Shown: positions 25,445 through 36,100 of the stretch, piece after piece | Layout: each line of letters begins with the position of its first letter | Numbering within the stretch: position 1 is the stretch's first letter | Assembly (NCBI RefSeq): GCF_040807025.1 | Contig: NC_090981.1 | Span: 37,985,817-38,049,816, forward strand | Source of the DNA: Struthio camelus | Lineage: Eukaryota > Chordata > Aves > Struthioniformes > Struthionidae | Length of the DNA: 64,000 nucleotides | Direction of reading: 5' to 3' | Made by a program: the position numbers and the translations under genes | Notes under the pieces: model-generated | What the model saw: only the letters and a program-made list of their open reading frames with translations | Told to the model about the DNA's origin: nothing | Database searches by the model: none

Positions 25445-25549
25445 TCACGGCCTCGCAGCTGCCTTCTCTCGGGCTGGGTGTTTGCTGCGTGCTGGCTGAG
25501 GAGCTGGCCGGCTCGGCCGTCCTGCAGAGCTCGGCAGCCAAGGCCGTGA
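25445..25549. other. small CpG-rich patch bounded by a 9-bp inverted repeat
   Basis: About 105 bases of GC-rich sequence interrupt AT-rich flanks. Extending to 25563, I count ten CpG dinucleotides, against very few in the kilobases around it. The edges are exact inverted repeats: TCACGGCCT at 25445-25453 and AGGCCGTGA at 25541-25549. Internally GCTCGG recurs. No target duplication is evident. Possible readings are a tiny terminal-inverted-repeat insertion, a fragment of a GC-rich repeat or a short unmethylated regulatory element. Short minus-strand translations are Arg/Pro/Ala-rich, as expected from composition. Confidence 0.6.
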
Positions 25550-25807
25550 GGGGTTCCACGAGCCTCTTTTTAATAGCGGTTCCTGGATGGTAAATCTCAA
25601 TCTCTTTCCTGCCTTATTGTGGTTTAACTTTTGCAAACCAGGCTTGGAACATAACCTGTTAGTCTGTGAAAATTGTGTGTGTCACATTTACCTTCGCTGC
25701 AGGGAGAAATTCTCGGAGGATACAGTGTATTCAGCTTTTCTATGGTAATAACAAACAATGCACGGTAGCTGTGAAGGACTAAAGTGTGTTCAGTTGAGAA
25801 GGACTTC

Positions 25808-25835
25808 AAAAATAAATAAGTAAATAAATAAATAA
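25808..25835. repeat. (AAAT)n-type tetranucleotide repeat
   Basis: About six to seven AAAT units with one AAGT variant. A likely length-variable microsatellite. Confidence 0.9.
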
Positions 25836-25839
25836 CAAA

Positions 25840-28800
25840 ACTCCAAACATTAGTTGCTTAACTCTTCAGAGTCTGAGCTGAGCTTGTACAAGAGCTAAAG
25901 AGCTAGGGTGGTTGAGGTCTTTTGTTTTGTTTTTGGGTTTTTTTTTTTCTGGCAAGAATTTGCAAGAGAACTGACAATGCAATTGAATTGTCAGGGACTT
26001 AGCAAAAGACAAATCTTTGAAACACAGGATTCTTCCTAGCACAAAGCAAGTGCGAGTCCCTCAGCTTTTTTGTAGCTGAAGAAACAGTGTATATGGCAAT
26101 TTCTTGGCACATACAAAGCAAAGAAAATTTCAGCTTGCATACTTCAAATGTAAAAGCTTTTAAACCACTGAAAAAGGGTCTTAAAGACAAATAAAGAATT
26201 TTCTTAAAAATAAGGTTTGCACTTAATAACATGGGAAAACCTAATTATCTTATAAAAATAATATTCTGAGGTTTGGAAACCTTGGCTCCTGGAACAATTT
26301 TGTGCATTATATAGACTTGTTTCAACTCTTTGAAGATATGTTTAAGCTAAAGAAAGACCACTATTGCTAATTTACTTATGTTTATGTTGTAAGCTATCAC
26401 ACAGTATATGGAGTTGGTACCTTTCTTTTGGAAAGCATGACTTCATCAATACTTAAAATTTCAGTTTGTTTTTGTGAGAAATGTTCAGTTAGGAAAACAG
26501 TATGCATAATTATATACTATATGAGACACTAGATGGGAAGGGATTTGGCCTGCTTAACTTATGCAACTAACTTGTGTGTAAATCTTTTTTTTTTATTTTC
26601 TTTTTGTGGTGCTATAATGAAGCAGCCCTTATAAAGGAAGTGCCTGAGGAGTCTAAGTAGTCATGAAAAAGTATTTGCCAGAGAAATGCCCTGAACTGTG
26701 GTGCTTTCTGAATTGGACAGTTTCCCTCTCTGTGGAGATCTATAAAGGCTCCTATTCTCTCCTTTAACTGCACAGAAATACGAACACTTATTTCACACAG
26801 GCTGTTTTATTCCATGCATAAAAGTAAAAGGACGTTAGATGCCTGGATTAGATGATCTGGATCCTGTTCTGCCTTTACTATTTCCCTATGATTTGTATAT
26901 ACCCTTTTTCTACTGCTTGTGGTTTTGTGTCACTAATGTAGAAAGTCACCTGCGTAGAGGACAAAAGTTGACAAGCTGCAATATCTTTAGCTGCTTTTAC
27001 ACGGTCAGATACATGTTCTGGGAAGCAGCTTTTTGTTTTATAGCAAAGTACATACCAGTAATGGAAATCACACTCTCCCATCCCCCTTCCCTCAAGCGCC
27101 AGGCAAGGATGCAGCAAGATAACTATGTCTCCTAGTGTTCTTTAGACAGGAAAACTATTAAAAGGATATAACTCATTTCTCTCTGAGTGAATTTGGTAAC
27201 AGGTCTCTGAAATGAGAACAAAAACTGTTTTCCTAGTGGGATTGCATAAATAATGGCGCTGCAGGTGGGCTAACACATGCAGAATATAACTCGTACTAAA
27301 ACTGTGTAGAGTAGTGCGAAGGCTGACTGCTACCTCTTGTACTCATTCACAAGACGGATTGCTGAATTAAAATCCCATTACCTGCCTTACATTAGGTAGC
27401 CTTGTTATATGTAATTAGGAAAGTCAATTTGCTGCTATAACTTGATGACCAAATCTTAGGAGAACTTCTTCAAAATAGAAGTAATTGTTGACAGCGTCGT
27501 AAGATTTCGAACGATAAACAACATGCAATTTACCAGTGTTGTCACACTACTGTTTTGTCCTTGATTCTGCTAGTACTCAGGCAGAGCTCAAAACTTATAA
27601 TGGGAGTAAAGGGAAAACAAGAGATGAGTCTTCTTATTTTTGTCTCATCTGAAAGTCGTGTATCAGACACTTATGACATAGTCAAAGGGGAAGAATGGGA
27701 AGCAGAACGCTCATATTTGGAATCTGATTTTTATTTTGGCTGTCTCTGAGGCCCGTTATTGCTACTAGGAAGAGGTATGTAGTCCTGCATGGAACCAACG
27801 CTTGAGCCTTTTCTTGAAAATCAGAGAGTTTACATTGGTGCAGGAGGCTCTAGTATTGGATCTGAATTCAAAACCGGAATGGAGACAACACTGCTTTGTA
27901 GCAGTTATCTGTAACAAGCTTCTGCATGTTACGTTCTGAGCATGAAATGTATTACGGTCAGGTTTGCATGAGCTGATGAAAACAGCTTATCCTAGCTCCA
28001 TGTGCTTCCCAATAATAACTTTGAGTTATTTTCCCTTTAATCTATAAAGTATAATATTATTAGAACAATTTTAACAAACGGTAGAAGCCTTGGAAAGCAC
28101 ATCCCTGTGCCTTTGTGATAAAACTTTTTTTTTTAAAACAGCAGGAAATTGTAAGAGTTTAGGAAAACACTTATGCGCTTTGATGTAAATTCTTACCTTG
28201 TATGCCAATGTTCAGATATGAAAATACCAAACGAACGTCCAACTTAGCTGTAGCGGGTGACTTGGTTGCTCTTAATATGTCCCTGTTTATTGTCTCGTTG
28301 GCAGCTGGGTGAGTGGTAGCAGTTCAAGGAGGCTGCAGGATGCTGACACTGGGAACAGCCTCTTGGTCCTAAGCTGGCAGCAGACAACTCTTTCGGATAT
28401 AATGGGCACCACGCTTGCTTATAAACTAGTCATTCTGCCAGTATTACATTCATTACTTTTTAAAGTGCTTTTGTGAGAGTTTGACTGTGACAGGTATTTA
28501 ATGTAAAAAAGTTGCCTTTTATTTTTTTCTCTTAGTTCTTCATTAGGAATTACTGAAGCATGGAGAAGGAGAGTAGGACTGACACAGATATCGCTGCTAA
28601 AAGTTAGTGGAGATAATTATCTTGTCTTTGTCACTGTAGTCTGTAGTCTAATTTGCAGTGAAGAAGCTGAAAACAAATCTGTGGGCTATACTAGTTATTT
28701 AAGTATTAAATTCTGGAGCCCTTGTTCTGAGTGAATAGCACCTTATTCTTCAGCTAGTCTCATAGATTTCATTAGGGCTAATGGGTTTTACTCACTGCTC

Positions 28801-28970
28801 TAAGTGCACATGAGCACTAAATCATGCTTGCCAACCTAACAAAGCTCTTGGTCAAAGTGGAAAATCCTAATGGGTTTTAACCTGATTTTCTAAGGAAGTA
28901 GCCATTTGTGGAATAGGGGTAGGAATCTGTGATATTGGGCTGTATGTAAGTATACTTATCTTTTTGTCCT
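25840..28970. other. non-coding stretch, no supported gene
   Basis: The overlapping frames at 26839-27135 (plus, 98 codons) and 26878-27117 (minus, 79 codons) cover the same DNA and neither shows a domain. A possible old CR1 tail lies inside at 26843-26896. Nothing else recognised. Confidence 0.6.
26843..26896 (+). repeat. possible very old CR1 3'-end remnant
   Basis: The order GGATTAGATGATCTGG, then CCTGTTCTGCC, then ACTATTTCCCTATGATTTG parallels the CR1 3' end (GGACTAGATGATCT, CCCTTCCAGCC, ACTATTCTATGATTC). Upstream CR1 sequence is not recognisable, and the match is short enough to be coincidental. Confidence 0.3.
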
Positions 28971-28983
28971 TTCCCCTCATGAT

Positions 28984-29359
28984 ATGACAGATGGATGTAG
29001 TCTCATAGATAATGATGTTCCGAGAAGACCTGTCACGAGACAAAAGAGAGAAATTGAAATTAGTATCTCCTGTGAGGGACAGGGGCGAGGAGGCGACCGC
29101 TGCACAGGCTGTTGGCAGGAGGCAGCTGCCAACCTGCGTTCACAGGTGTGTGGGCCAGCTCGCCTGTGGCTGCAAATGGACCAAAACACTAGCTGGCAGG
29201 AATTTCATAACATTTGTGGGTAGAGAGAAGAGATTAATGTGGCAGTTATGGCAAATAGGTTTAGGCAGGGAGAGGGGAAGGGCACAAATCTGTAGGGACA
29301 ACAGGCCTCACTATTTCCAGTCCTTACTGATTGCACTCTTTTTAACCTTTGTTATCTAA
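28984..29359 (+). other. GC-richer patch with two long overlapping plus-strand frames (unidentified)
   Basis: Two plus-strand frames overlap: 28984-29223 and, from a tandem ATGATG at 29012, an 115-codon frame ending at 29359. The latter is basic and hydrophilic (MMFREDLSRDKREKLKLV) with a short hydrophobic C-terminus (SLLIALFLTFVI). A good acceptor (TCCTTTCCCCTCATGATATGACAG) ends at 28990 and a GTGTGT donor follows TTCACAG near 29146, so an exon of about 155 nt is possible. A hairpin with GTTGGCA/TGCCAAC arms sits at 29111-29133. I recognise no domain. The overlap of open frames is also what raised GC content alone produces. Confidence 0.2.
29111..29133. other. short inverted repeat (7-bp arms, 9-base loop)
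   Basis: GTTGGCA and TGCCAAC are exact inverted copies nine bases apart, in the GC-richer patch. Too short to suggest a microRNA precursor. Confidence 0.5.
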
Positions 29360-32300
29360 ATTCGTGATGCATACTCATCGCTAAGAAGACTTTGCACAAA
29401 TCATAGTGTATTCTATGTGTTCACATAATCTGTATCAAAATAAGAAAATTCCAGATTTCAGACCTGTAGTTGCCTTTTGTGCCTTTGCCTGACACCTTCA
29501 TTCTGCTGTTCTTCTGCACGCTAGTCTAAAGCTGTGTTTACTTCCAATTTCAAAGGTCAGTATCACTTCAAAACTCCCCAACTTGAATTTCTTTTAGAAA
29601 ACGTTTCCAACTTTTGATTTTGAATGGGAACAAGATAAACATATATGTCATTGTGTAATCATCCACTGCATATTGCCATGTGAGAAACAAAGCTTTAAGC
29701 TCACAGACAGAACTAAATCCACATAAAGGCACTAATCCTATAGGCAGAACCCACTGAAATCATGTATGTAACCCAGAGCAGAAAGATAATACGGAAGATA
29801 TTTTTACAAGTGCAACTTGAATTATTGTATGGAAATTATTCATTCTTAAACTCTTTTATGACCCTTGTGAAAGTAGCACAAAATTACAGTTTCGGCTTAT
29901 ACCTGTAATTAAATTGCTTGTGGACACACTGGCATAAAGAATCATGTTGCCTACAGTTTCCATGTAAAATTAGTATTACTCTGTTTTTAGCTTCTTGTCA
30001 TTTAATACATGCATACCACACTTTTACAAAGAAAAATGTGTACTGCTTTACTTCTTAATAATGATTACAAGAATAGCTGTACTAATATTGAATTACAGCA
30101 CTTGTATTTTACATCATTAACCAGTCTTTTCTACTGTAAAATTGAGGTAGAAGAATAATGCAATGCAATTTTGGCAATATCCTTTTATTGTAACCAGACT
30201 ATCTACTACCGCATTGTTTATGAAGTGACAAGCATTGCAGTGTATGGAAACTTACATACAGTAAAATATCCCAGAAACTATTTCTTGCATAGTGAGAGCA
30301 AAATGAGAAAGGAGCAAAATAGAAAGCTTCCTTTAGACTGAGTTCTGTCTTAGACCCTGGTGTTAAAGACGAATACCATCATTCCTCTTCTGATTTCTTG
30401 GATTGAACAGGATGAAAATTAGGTCTCTACTATTTCCTTTAAAGTATATTTGTTGTCCAAAAAATAGACATTATGTAGCGTGTTGATGGATTAAAAATGA
30501 TGAAAGGACATTGAGCCACCATGTTTTGTAGCTCATATGCCTTATGATATAAATGAATGTGCAGTGTTTTGCAAGACAAACTTACCGTATGGAATAACTA
30601 ATGTTACTGATGCCTTGTCTACATTTCAGCTTTGGCCATCACCTGAAACAAGTTTGTTCTCTGAGACCTTGGAAATTATTTGCTAAAGAGAGATCTCGCC
30701 TTCTTCCTAATGCATTGAACTGGGGCATAGCACCTGTGATAGAGAAGTGGTTGAACAAAGATTCTGCCTTGCTTTCATATTTGTTGATAGATAAATACAA
30801 TATTAGCTTTTATATATGTGTACATATATATATGGGTGTGTGTATCTATGTATATATGTATATACACATGTATATTAAAAAAAGAACCTTAAACCAATGC
30901 TTCCGTGCTGCTGAGGGCCCTGCAGAGGGCTAGGGGTCAGAGCTGGCCTTGATGAGCTCAGCGTTGTTCCCAGATGTAGTGCTGTTGGATAGACAGCTCA
31001 GAGATTCTAGCAGATGACAAATGCAACAATAGAGGATCTTAAACTGCTTCCGTGGTACCTGATTCCACCAAGCCAAATGAGCAGGTTCACTGGAAGTTAT
31101 CCCTTAACGCCTTTCAACAGTTTCCATCTGAGATTAGTGCAGATCGTGCAGGTGGTGTGCCTCTCTTCCAACTGACATTTTAAATCATCTGTATGTATTT
31201 TTATGAAGAATTTTTTTTTTGTAGTTTGGGTATATAAAGTTACTAAGCTGTTGCAATTAATTCAGAGCAAATGAAAGTTGTCACATTCTGTCTAGTTTTG
31301 AATTATCAGCTCATTTCTACCAGACTTAAGCACTTAAATGCTTTCAGAAAGCTGAATATGGCTTCCTAAATTACAATATTTATCTCTGCAATAGCCCAGG
31401 GGTTTAACTTTCTGAGCATACATTTGTGATGTACGAGTTTCAAGAGTTTCACTCTGTCACTTTTCCTAGCTGACTTGCTTGTTTTCGGAACTTCATCGTT
31501 TGTACTAGATATTTCAGTTTCTGATTGGAAATACTTCTGTCACCTTTCACTTAGGTTTCAGATTCTAAAATGCTAGAGATTCATAGGATGGTCAGTAAAT
31601 AAAAGCGTATATTGAGCACAAGTTACACTGCTTCAGAAATACACTTCTATAAGATTTAATTTTGGTGTCCATGCTGCTAGACTGCTCTGACATAAATTGA
31701 CATGGGCTCCCTGAAAGGATTTTGTAAAAACAATATGCCAAACACATGCCACTGTCCTTCTGTAGTAAGAACTGAAACAGACTGGATTGTTTAATAAACA
31801 CTGAAATAGAAACATTGGCCCCATTCATGTCCCCGTCTTTATCTGATATAAATCTGCGTTCTGACTAAATAGCTGATATTTATTCATCTACCAGATAGCA
31901 GTTGAAGTTTAAATGGTGACATTCAATTTGTGAAGCCAGAATATTCCACAACTGAGTTATCCTTGAATGCTGTCATTTGATTTGTCAGCCAGCTTTTCAA
32001 TCCAGTACTCCAACTGATCCCTTGTCTCCAGAATATGTTATTTAAAGCATCCTCATTTAGTTTCCTCATGCTCATATATTTTATTACAGTATGACTTTGT
32101 ATGTATCTGTAAAATTTTGCATAGGATTCTCAAAACGATTAGCATTTTGAAAATTACAAATTCGGAGTTTCCAGTTGCTCTTGTTAAGCTGCAAAATCTC
32201 TAATATGAAAGCCAAATAACTACAAATAAGGCACTGCTGTGACTGCAGATGTGGTTGACTGAAAACCTAACCACATTTCACAGTGATTAATTTAGGCTTT

Positions 32301-32490
32301 ATGCAATATAGTTTCATATCTCTCTTGTGCTTGTCTAGAGCACAGTATTGTTCTGGTGACACTGATATTACTCCTTGCTTACATGCACAGCATAATGACT
32401 CAAGAGTGCACACAAAGAGAGAGAACAAGTATCTGATTTACACTCCTATTAACCGAAGTTTGGTTTTCTGAACGTAAAAGTTTCAAGCGA
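29360..32490. other. non-coding stretch, no gene seen
   Basis: Only short frames. A TG/TA-rich simple tract lies at 30809-30876. A GC-richer bit at about 30898-30985 includes GGGCCCTGCAGAGGGC-like self-complementary sequence. The two minus frames at 31592-31828 overlap each other and show no motif. Confidence 0.65.
30809..30876. repeat. degenerate (TA)n/(TG)n tract
   Basis: Interrupted TATATG, TGTGTG and GTATAT units run for about 68 bases. It is an impure dinucleotide microsatellite. Confidence 0.85.
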
Positions 32491-32557
32491 TCTGGCTTTG
32501 TTCTTTCACTCTGTGTTAGTAACCACTGAAATACAGTCTTTAAAGCTTGCGAAGTGG

Positions 32558-32989
32558 ATGAAGCACTGTTATGCATCTCATTTTCCTTTAGTGTTCATTT
32601 GTAAGGATGGTGCAGAGTTAATTTGCTGTCAATGGTGGAAGAGTCCTACTGAGATTTTATTAGTGAAATTCCTGATGGGGTTTCTTCTGTGTGCCCTTGC
32701 CAAAATAATAACTGCAGTTGATTCTCAGATGTGTTCATCCGGAGCGCGCTCAAAGCTTTTTAATAGCATATGCAAAATTGAATTTTCTTGTCCCAGAAAT
32801 AAGACTCGGGTCTGGCTGGGACCAAGGGTCTCCTGTAGAGGAAAGGAGAGGAGAAATGAAGGGGAACGAGGAGCTGGCGCCAGGGCTGCGGCAGGCCTGC
32901 TAGGGCTCTCTCCCAGTGCCTCTGGCAGAGCGGTGGTGCAGGGAGCCAGGCAAGCAACCCCCACATTTCTTTCTGTGGCTCAGGGTTAA
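32558..32989 (+). other. longest open frame in the window (143 codons from ATG), probably not a gene
   Basis: The frame is open for 163 codons from 32498 and for 143 from the first ATG at 32558. The first half is AT-rich and includes a hydrophobic run (FLMGFLLCALAKIITAV). The second half lies in GC-rich DNA and turns Arg/Gly/Ala-rich (GERGAGARAAAGLLGLSPSA). This change in residue type follows base composition, not protein architecture. At least six other frames are open on both strands across 32718-33209. No domain recognised. I list it because it is the longest frame, with low belief that it is translated. Confidence 0.12.
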
Positions 32990-33190
32990 GGCTGGCTCTG
33001 TGTCTAGCTCACCCAAGAGAGGCCACGGGATGCAGAAGAATTTGCAAAACTGTAATCCCTCCTGCTTCTCTGGACATTCATGTGCTCTGCGAACTGAAAG
33101 GTCAGTTTGCTCATGGGGCAACTGTCCGCGTGGAGGCTGCAGAAGCCAGTGCCACCCAGTGCTTGAGACGCGCCAGTCAGCTCTGAATTT
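32745..33190. other. GC-rich patch, about 450 bp
   Basis: G and C rise well above the surrounding sequence, with scattered CpGs (GGAGCGCGCTC near the left edge, GGCGCC, CCGCGTGG, GACGCGCC). It is less CpG-dense than a classical promoter island. It could be a distal regulatory element, the exon of a non-coding transcript or an old GC-rich repeat. The sequence alone does not decide. Confidence 0.5.
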
Positions 33191-33199
33191 TCAGGCACT

Positions 33200-36100
33200 T
33201 CTAACCTGATTTGGTTTAACTTCTAGTCCTACAAGGAAAAAGGCAAAAATAGACCACAGAGATAGCAAAAACAAATTTTCTATTAGAAAACAAAAAGCTT
33301 TACTAAAACCCAGTTCCCATAGTGCAGAATAATCTATGGATTAAGCACTGACTGACTCTATGCGCATATGCAGGCAAATAGCACTGTTATTAGGACATTA
33401 GAGTTAAATTTCATCTTAACTGGCCTTTCCGATGGTGGAAAGCTAAATAGTTGTGAACGTTAGATATGTCATGTGTTCCTCAGTAACTATTTGGAATACC
33501 AATCAAACCGGGCCTGCAAAAGATTTACTTCTGGAAAATAGGATGAGGAAAAATCCTGCAGCAGCAAAACTGCATGATAATCTTTTATTGTGGAGGCCGA
33601 TTGTGTTTGTTGTCATGAAAGAAAAAAGAAATATATTAACTCAGACAAATTAGTATGTTGTTCATTTACTGTTCACAGACCTAGTCACTCGTTCTGTTTT
33701 CTTCACTCACTGCTTGACTTTTTTTTTTTTTAAGGGCTATTTTTGTCGTGTGGAAGCAGAAAAAGAAATCTTAGTCCTACAGACAGTGAGTTTTTGCTCA
33801 CCAGTATATTTTAAAAATCATGTGCAATAACTGCAGTCAAACATAAAACTGTAGCCCAGAACACCAAAGGGTGCCAAAGTGTTAGAAAATGAATTGCTAA
33901 AACCAGACTGTTGTTGTTTTTAATTAAATAGTGAGAACTGAAAATCAGGATGCCCTTATTTTGAATAACGTGTGTAGCACTGTTATTATCTACGAATAGA
34001 AGACGTTACTAGCTCACATGAATGTTTCACTTATATGCATATAGGTATTTGGGGGAAGGGGATAAGAACAAGAGGAAAATGAGCTTTCCTAAGAGCAGTG
34101 TCCATATTTTGATGTAGGTTCTTTGGCTGACTAGAATTAGAGTAGCCAGCTGAAAAATAGTTTGTTCAATGATCTGTACTAACTACACTTTTTTGCTGAA
34201 ATTACCCTCTTGGCATTTGTGCTTTGTTTCAATAGCAGCTCGGAAGAACACAGAGCCGGGGGGAAACTTTAACAATATAATGAATATTGAAGACCGATCG
34301 CAACAAAACCATCAACTGTGATGATGATACTGCAGGATGCTGATTTACCCTCTCTCATCAGAGCCTTGGGTCTGCAGTAAATGTGAGTCTGAATTTATTC
34401 TTAGGAGAAAATAAAAAATATTTTAATTTTAAAGCCTGAAATTTTCCTGGGCTATGCTATCTCACAGCCTACTGAGCAGAACACCTGTTTCTGCATTGTA
34501 AGTTAGAGAAATATCCAAAAAAGGCGGAGGCACCCATATAGCATTTCAGTTTTTTCATGCACCAGAGAAATGATGCAAGCCATTCTTAGGTTTTGCAAGC
34601 TTTTTTGGTTTTGGGAAACAATTAATTCACCTTCCAAGAAACATGCTAGTCAAAAAAGATAGACCTATCAGGTCAGAATAGATTCTAAAAAAAATCACAT
34701 GGGCCAAAGTTGAAGAAAGCATCTCCATCCAGTCACCTATAACATACCACTTAGAGTTAAATTCCAGTTAAATGTTATTTTACAGTAAACTGAACAAAAC
34801 CAGCCTATGCTACTGCACAATTTTAACTTGCTGGGAGTGAAGGCCAGCTAAACCACAAATGTGGACAGTTAAACTACTAAGGAAAAGCACACTACTAAAG
34901 GTGTGATTTCAAGTTTATGACGTGTGGCACACCTAACACTTTTCCTCCTTTGGTGTGCAAGAATAAGACCTTTATGAGATGTTTACACCTGTAGGTGTTT
35001 ACCGTAGTCTAGGATGCATAGGCTTAAATGTTTTTATTGCTCGGCTTTTATCCCATTACAGGAGCTTTAAAAGAGACAAATATAACCTTAAAAGAGTCAC
35101 CTTCAAGGCTGACAGGTAGAAACATTAACTTTCCTGGAAAACAGCCTTTCCTTTTTATAAATATGACATGCTGATGGGGAAGAAAGAAACATTTATCATT
35201 CTCAAAAGAACATTCTGTCTGATGGGGGTGAGAGTCTTGGCAAAGTACCTGGTATGCAGCTACTGAACAGCAAGGAAAGTTTCTTGTTTTTATTGTCAGG
35301 CAGGTTGAACGTGGGGCCAGTTAACCCTAGCAAATGATGCATAAAATAAAATTGCTTCAGCACAACTAGAAATTGTAATGATGTTCTTAAACTAGATTGC
35401 AGCCCTTTGCAGTGCCCCCATGTACTCAATGACTGTACTTAGTAAGGTCCTTCCCAAGGGAAGGTGAACTTTGGAGAATAAGGAGTCACATCATGATGTG
35501 ATAAGATGCCCCAAACTCCAAATTCCAAGACTGCTTATAGATCCTGTTCATTTTTCACAGCCATAGCACAAAGTGTTCATCTTATAAACATGTTTGGAAA
35601 GGAGGCCGAGCTTTGATGACGGGATCCATCAGTGTATATCCTTTAGTCCCTCCTACAATGTTTTGTGTTTATAAATGTATTATTTTATAATTTCATGCCA
35701 CAGTCACACATGTCACTGACATTCTACTCTTACCTCCTGCGCTCTAAACTTTCATCTAGATTTATGATAGATATAGTATCGGTTCAATCATTCTGATCAT
35801 CAGAGAAGTTGATCTATAGTGATGGCTTCGAAGTTTGGGCCAGGAGAGCAAGAACTCATATTGGTCTGGTACAAATATATCGCATACATCAAAGCTCTTT
35901 GTGGACTTTTGGGCCCAAAAGAGGTGCAACTATACCAGCTATGGGCATATGGTGTTATTTTTCACATCACAATTGGCATACTCATAGTCCTGAGGGTAGT
36001 ACACAAAACAACTGTAGAAACCAATAGTCTTGTCGTGGCATCTATTTATGCCAGCACAGGACCTATACTATAAACTCAGTAACAATGTGCAGTACCTCAT

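Noticed and set aside
26839..27135. 98-codon plus-strand frame rich in aromatic and cysteine residues
   Set aside because: T-rich DNA explains the composition. An antisense frame of similar length covers the same bases, and part may be an old CR1 tail.
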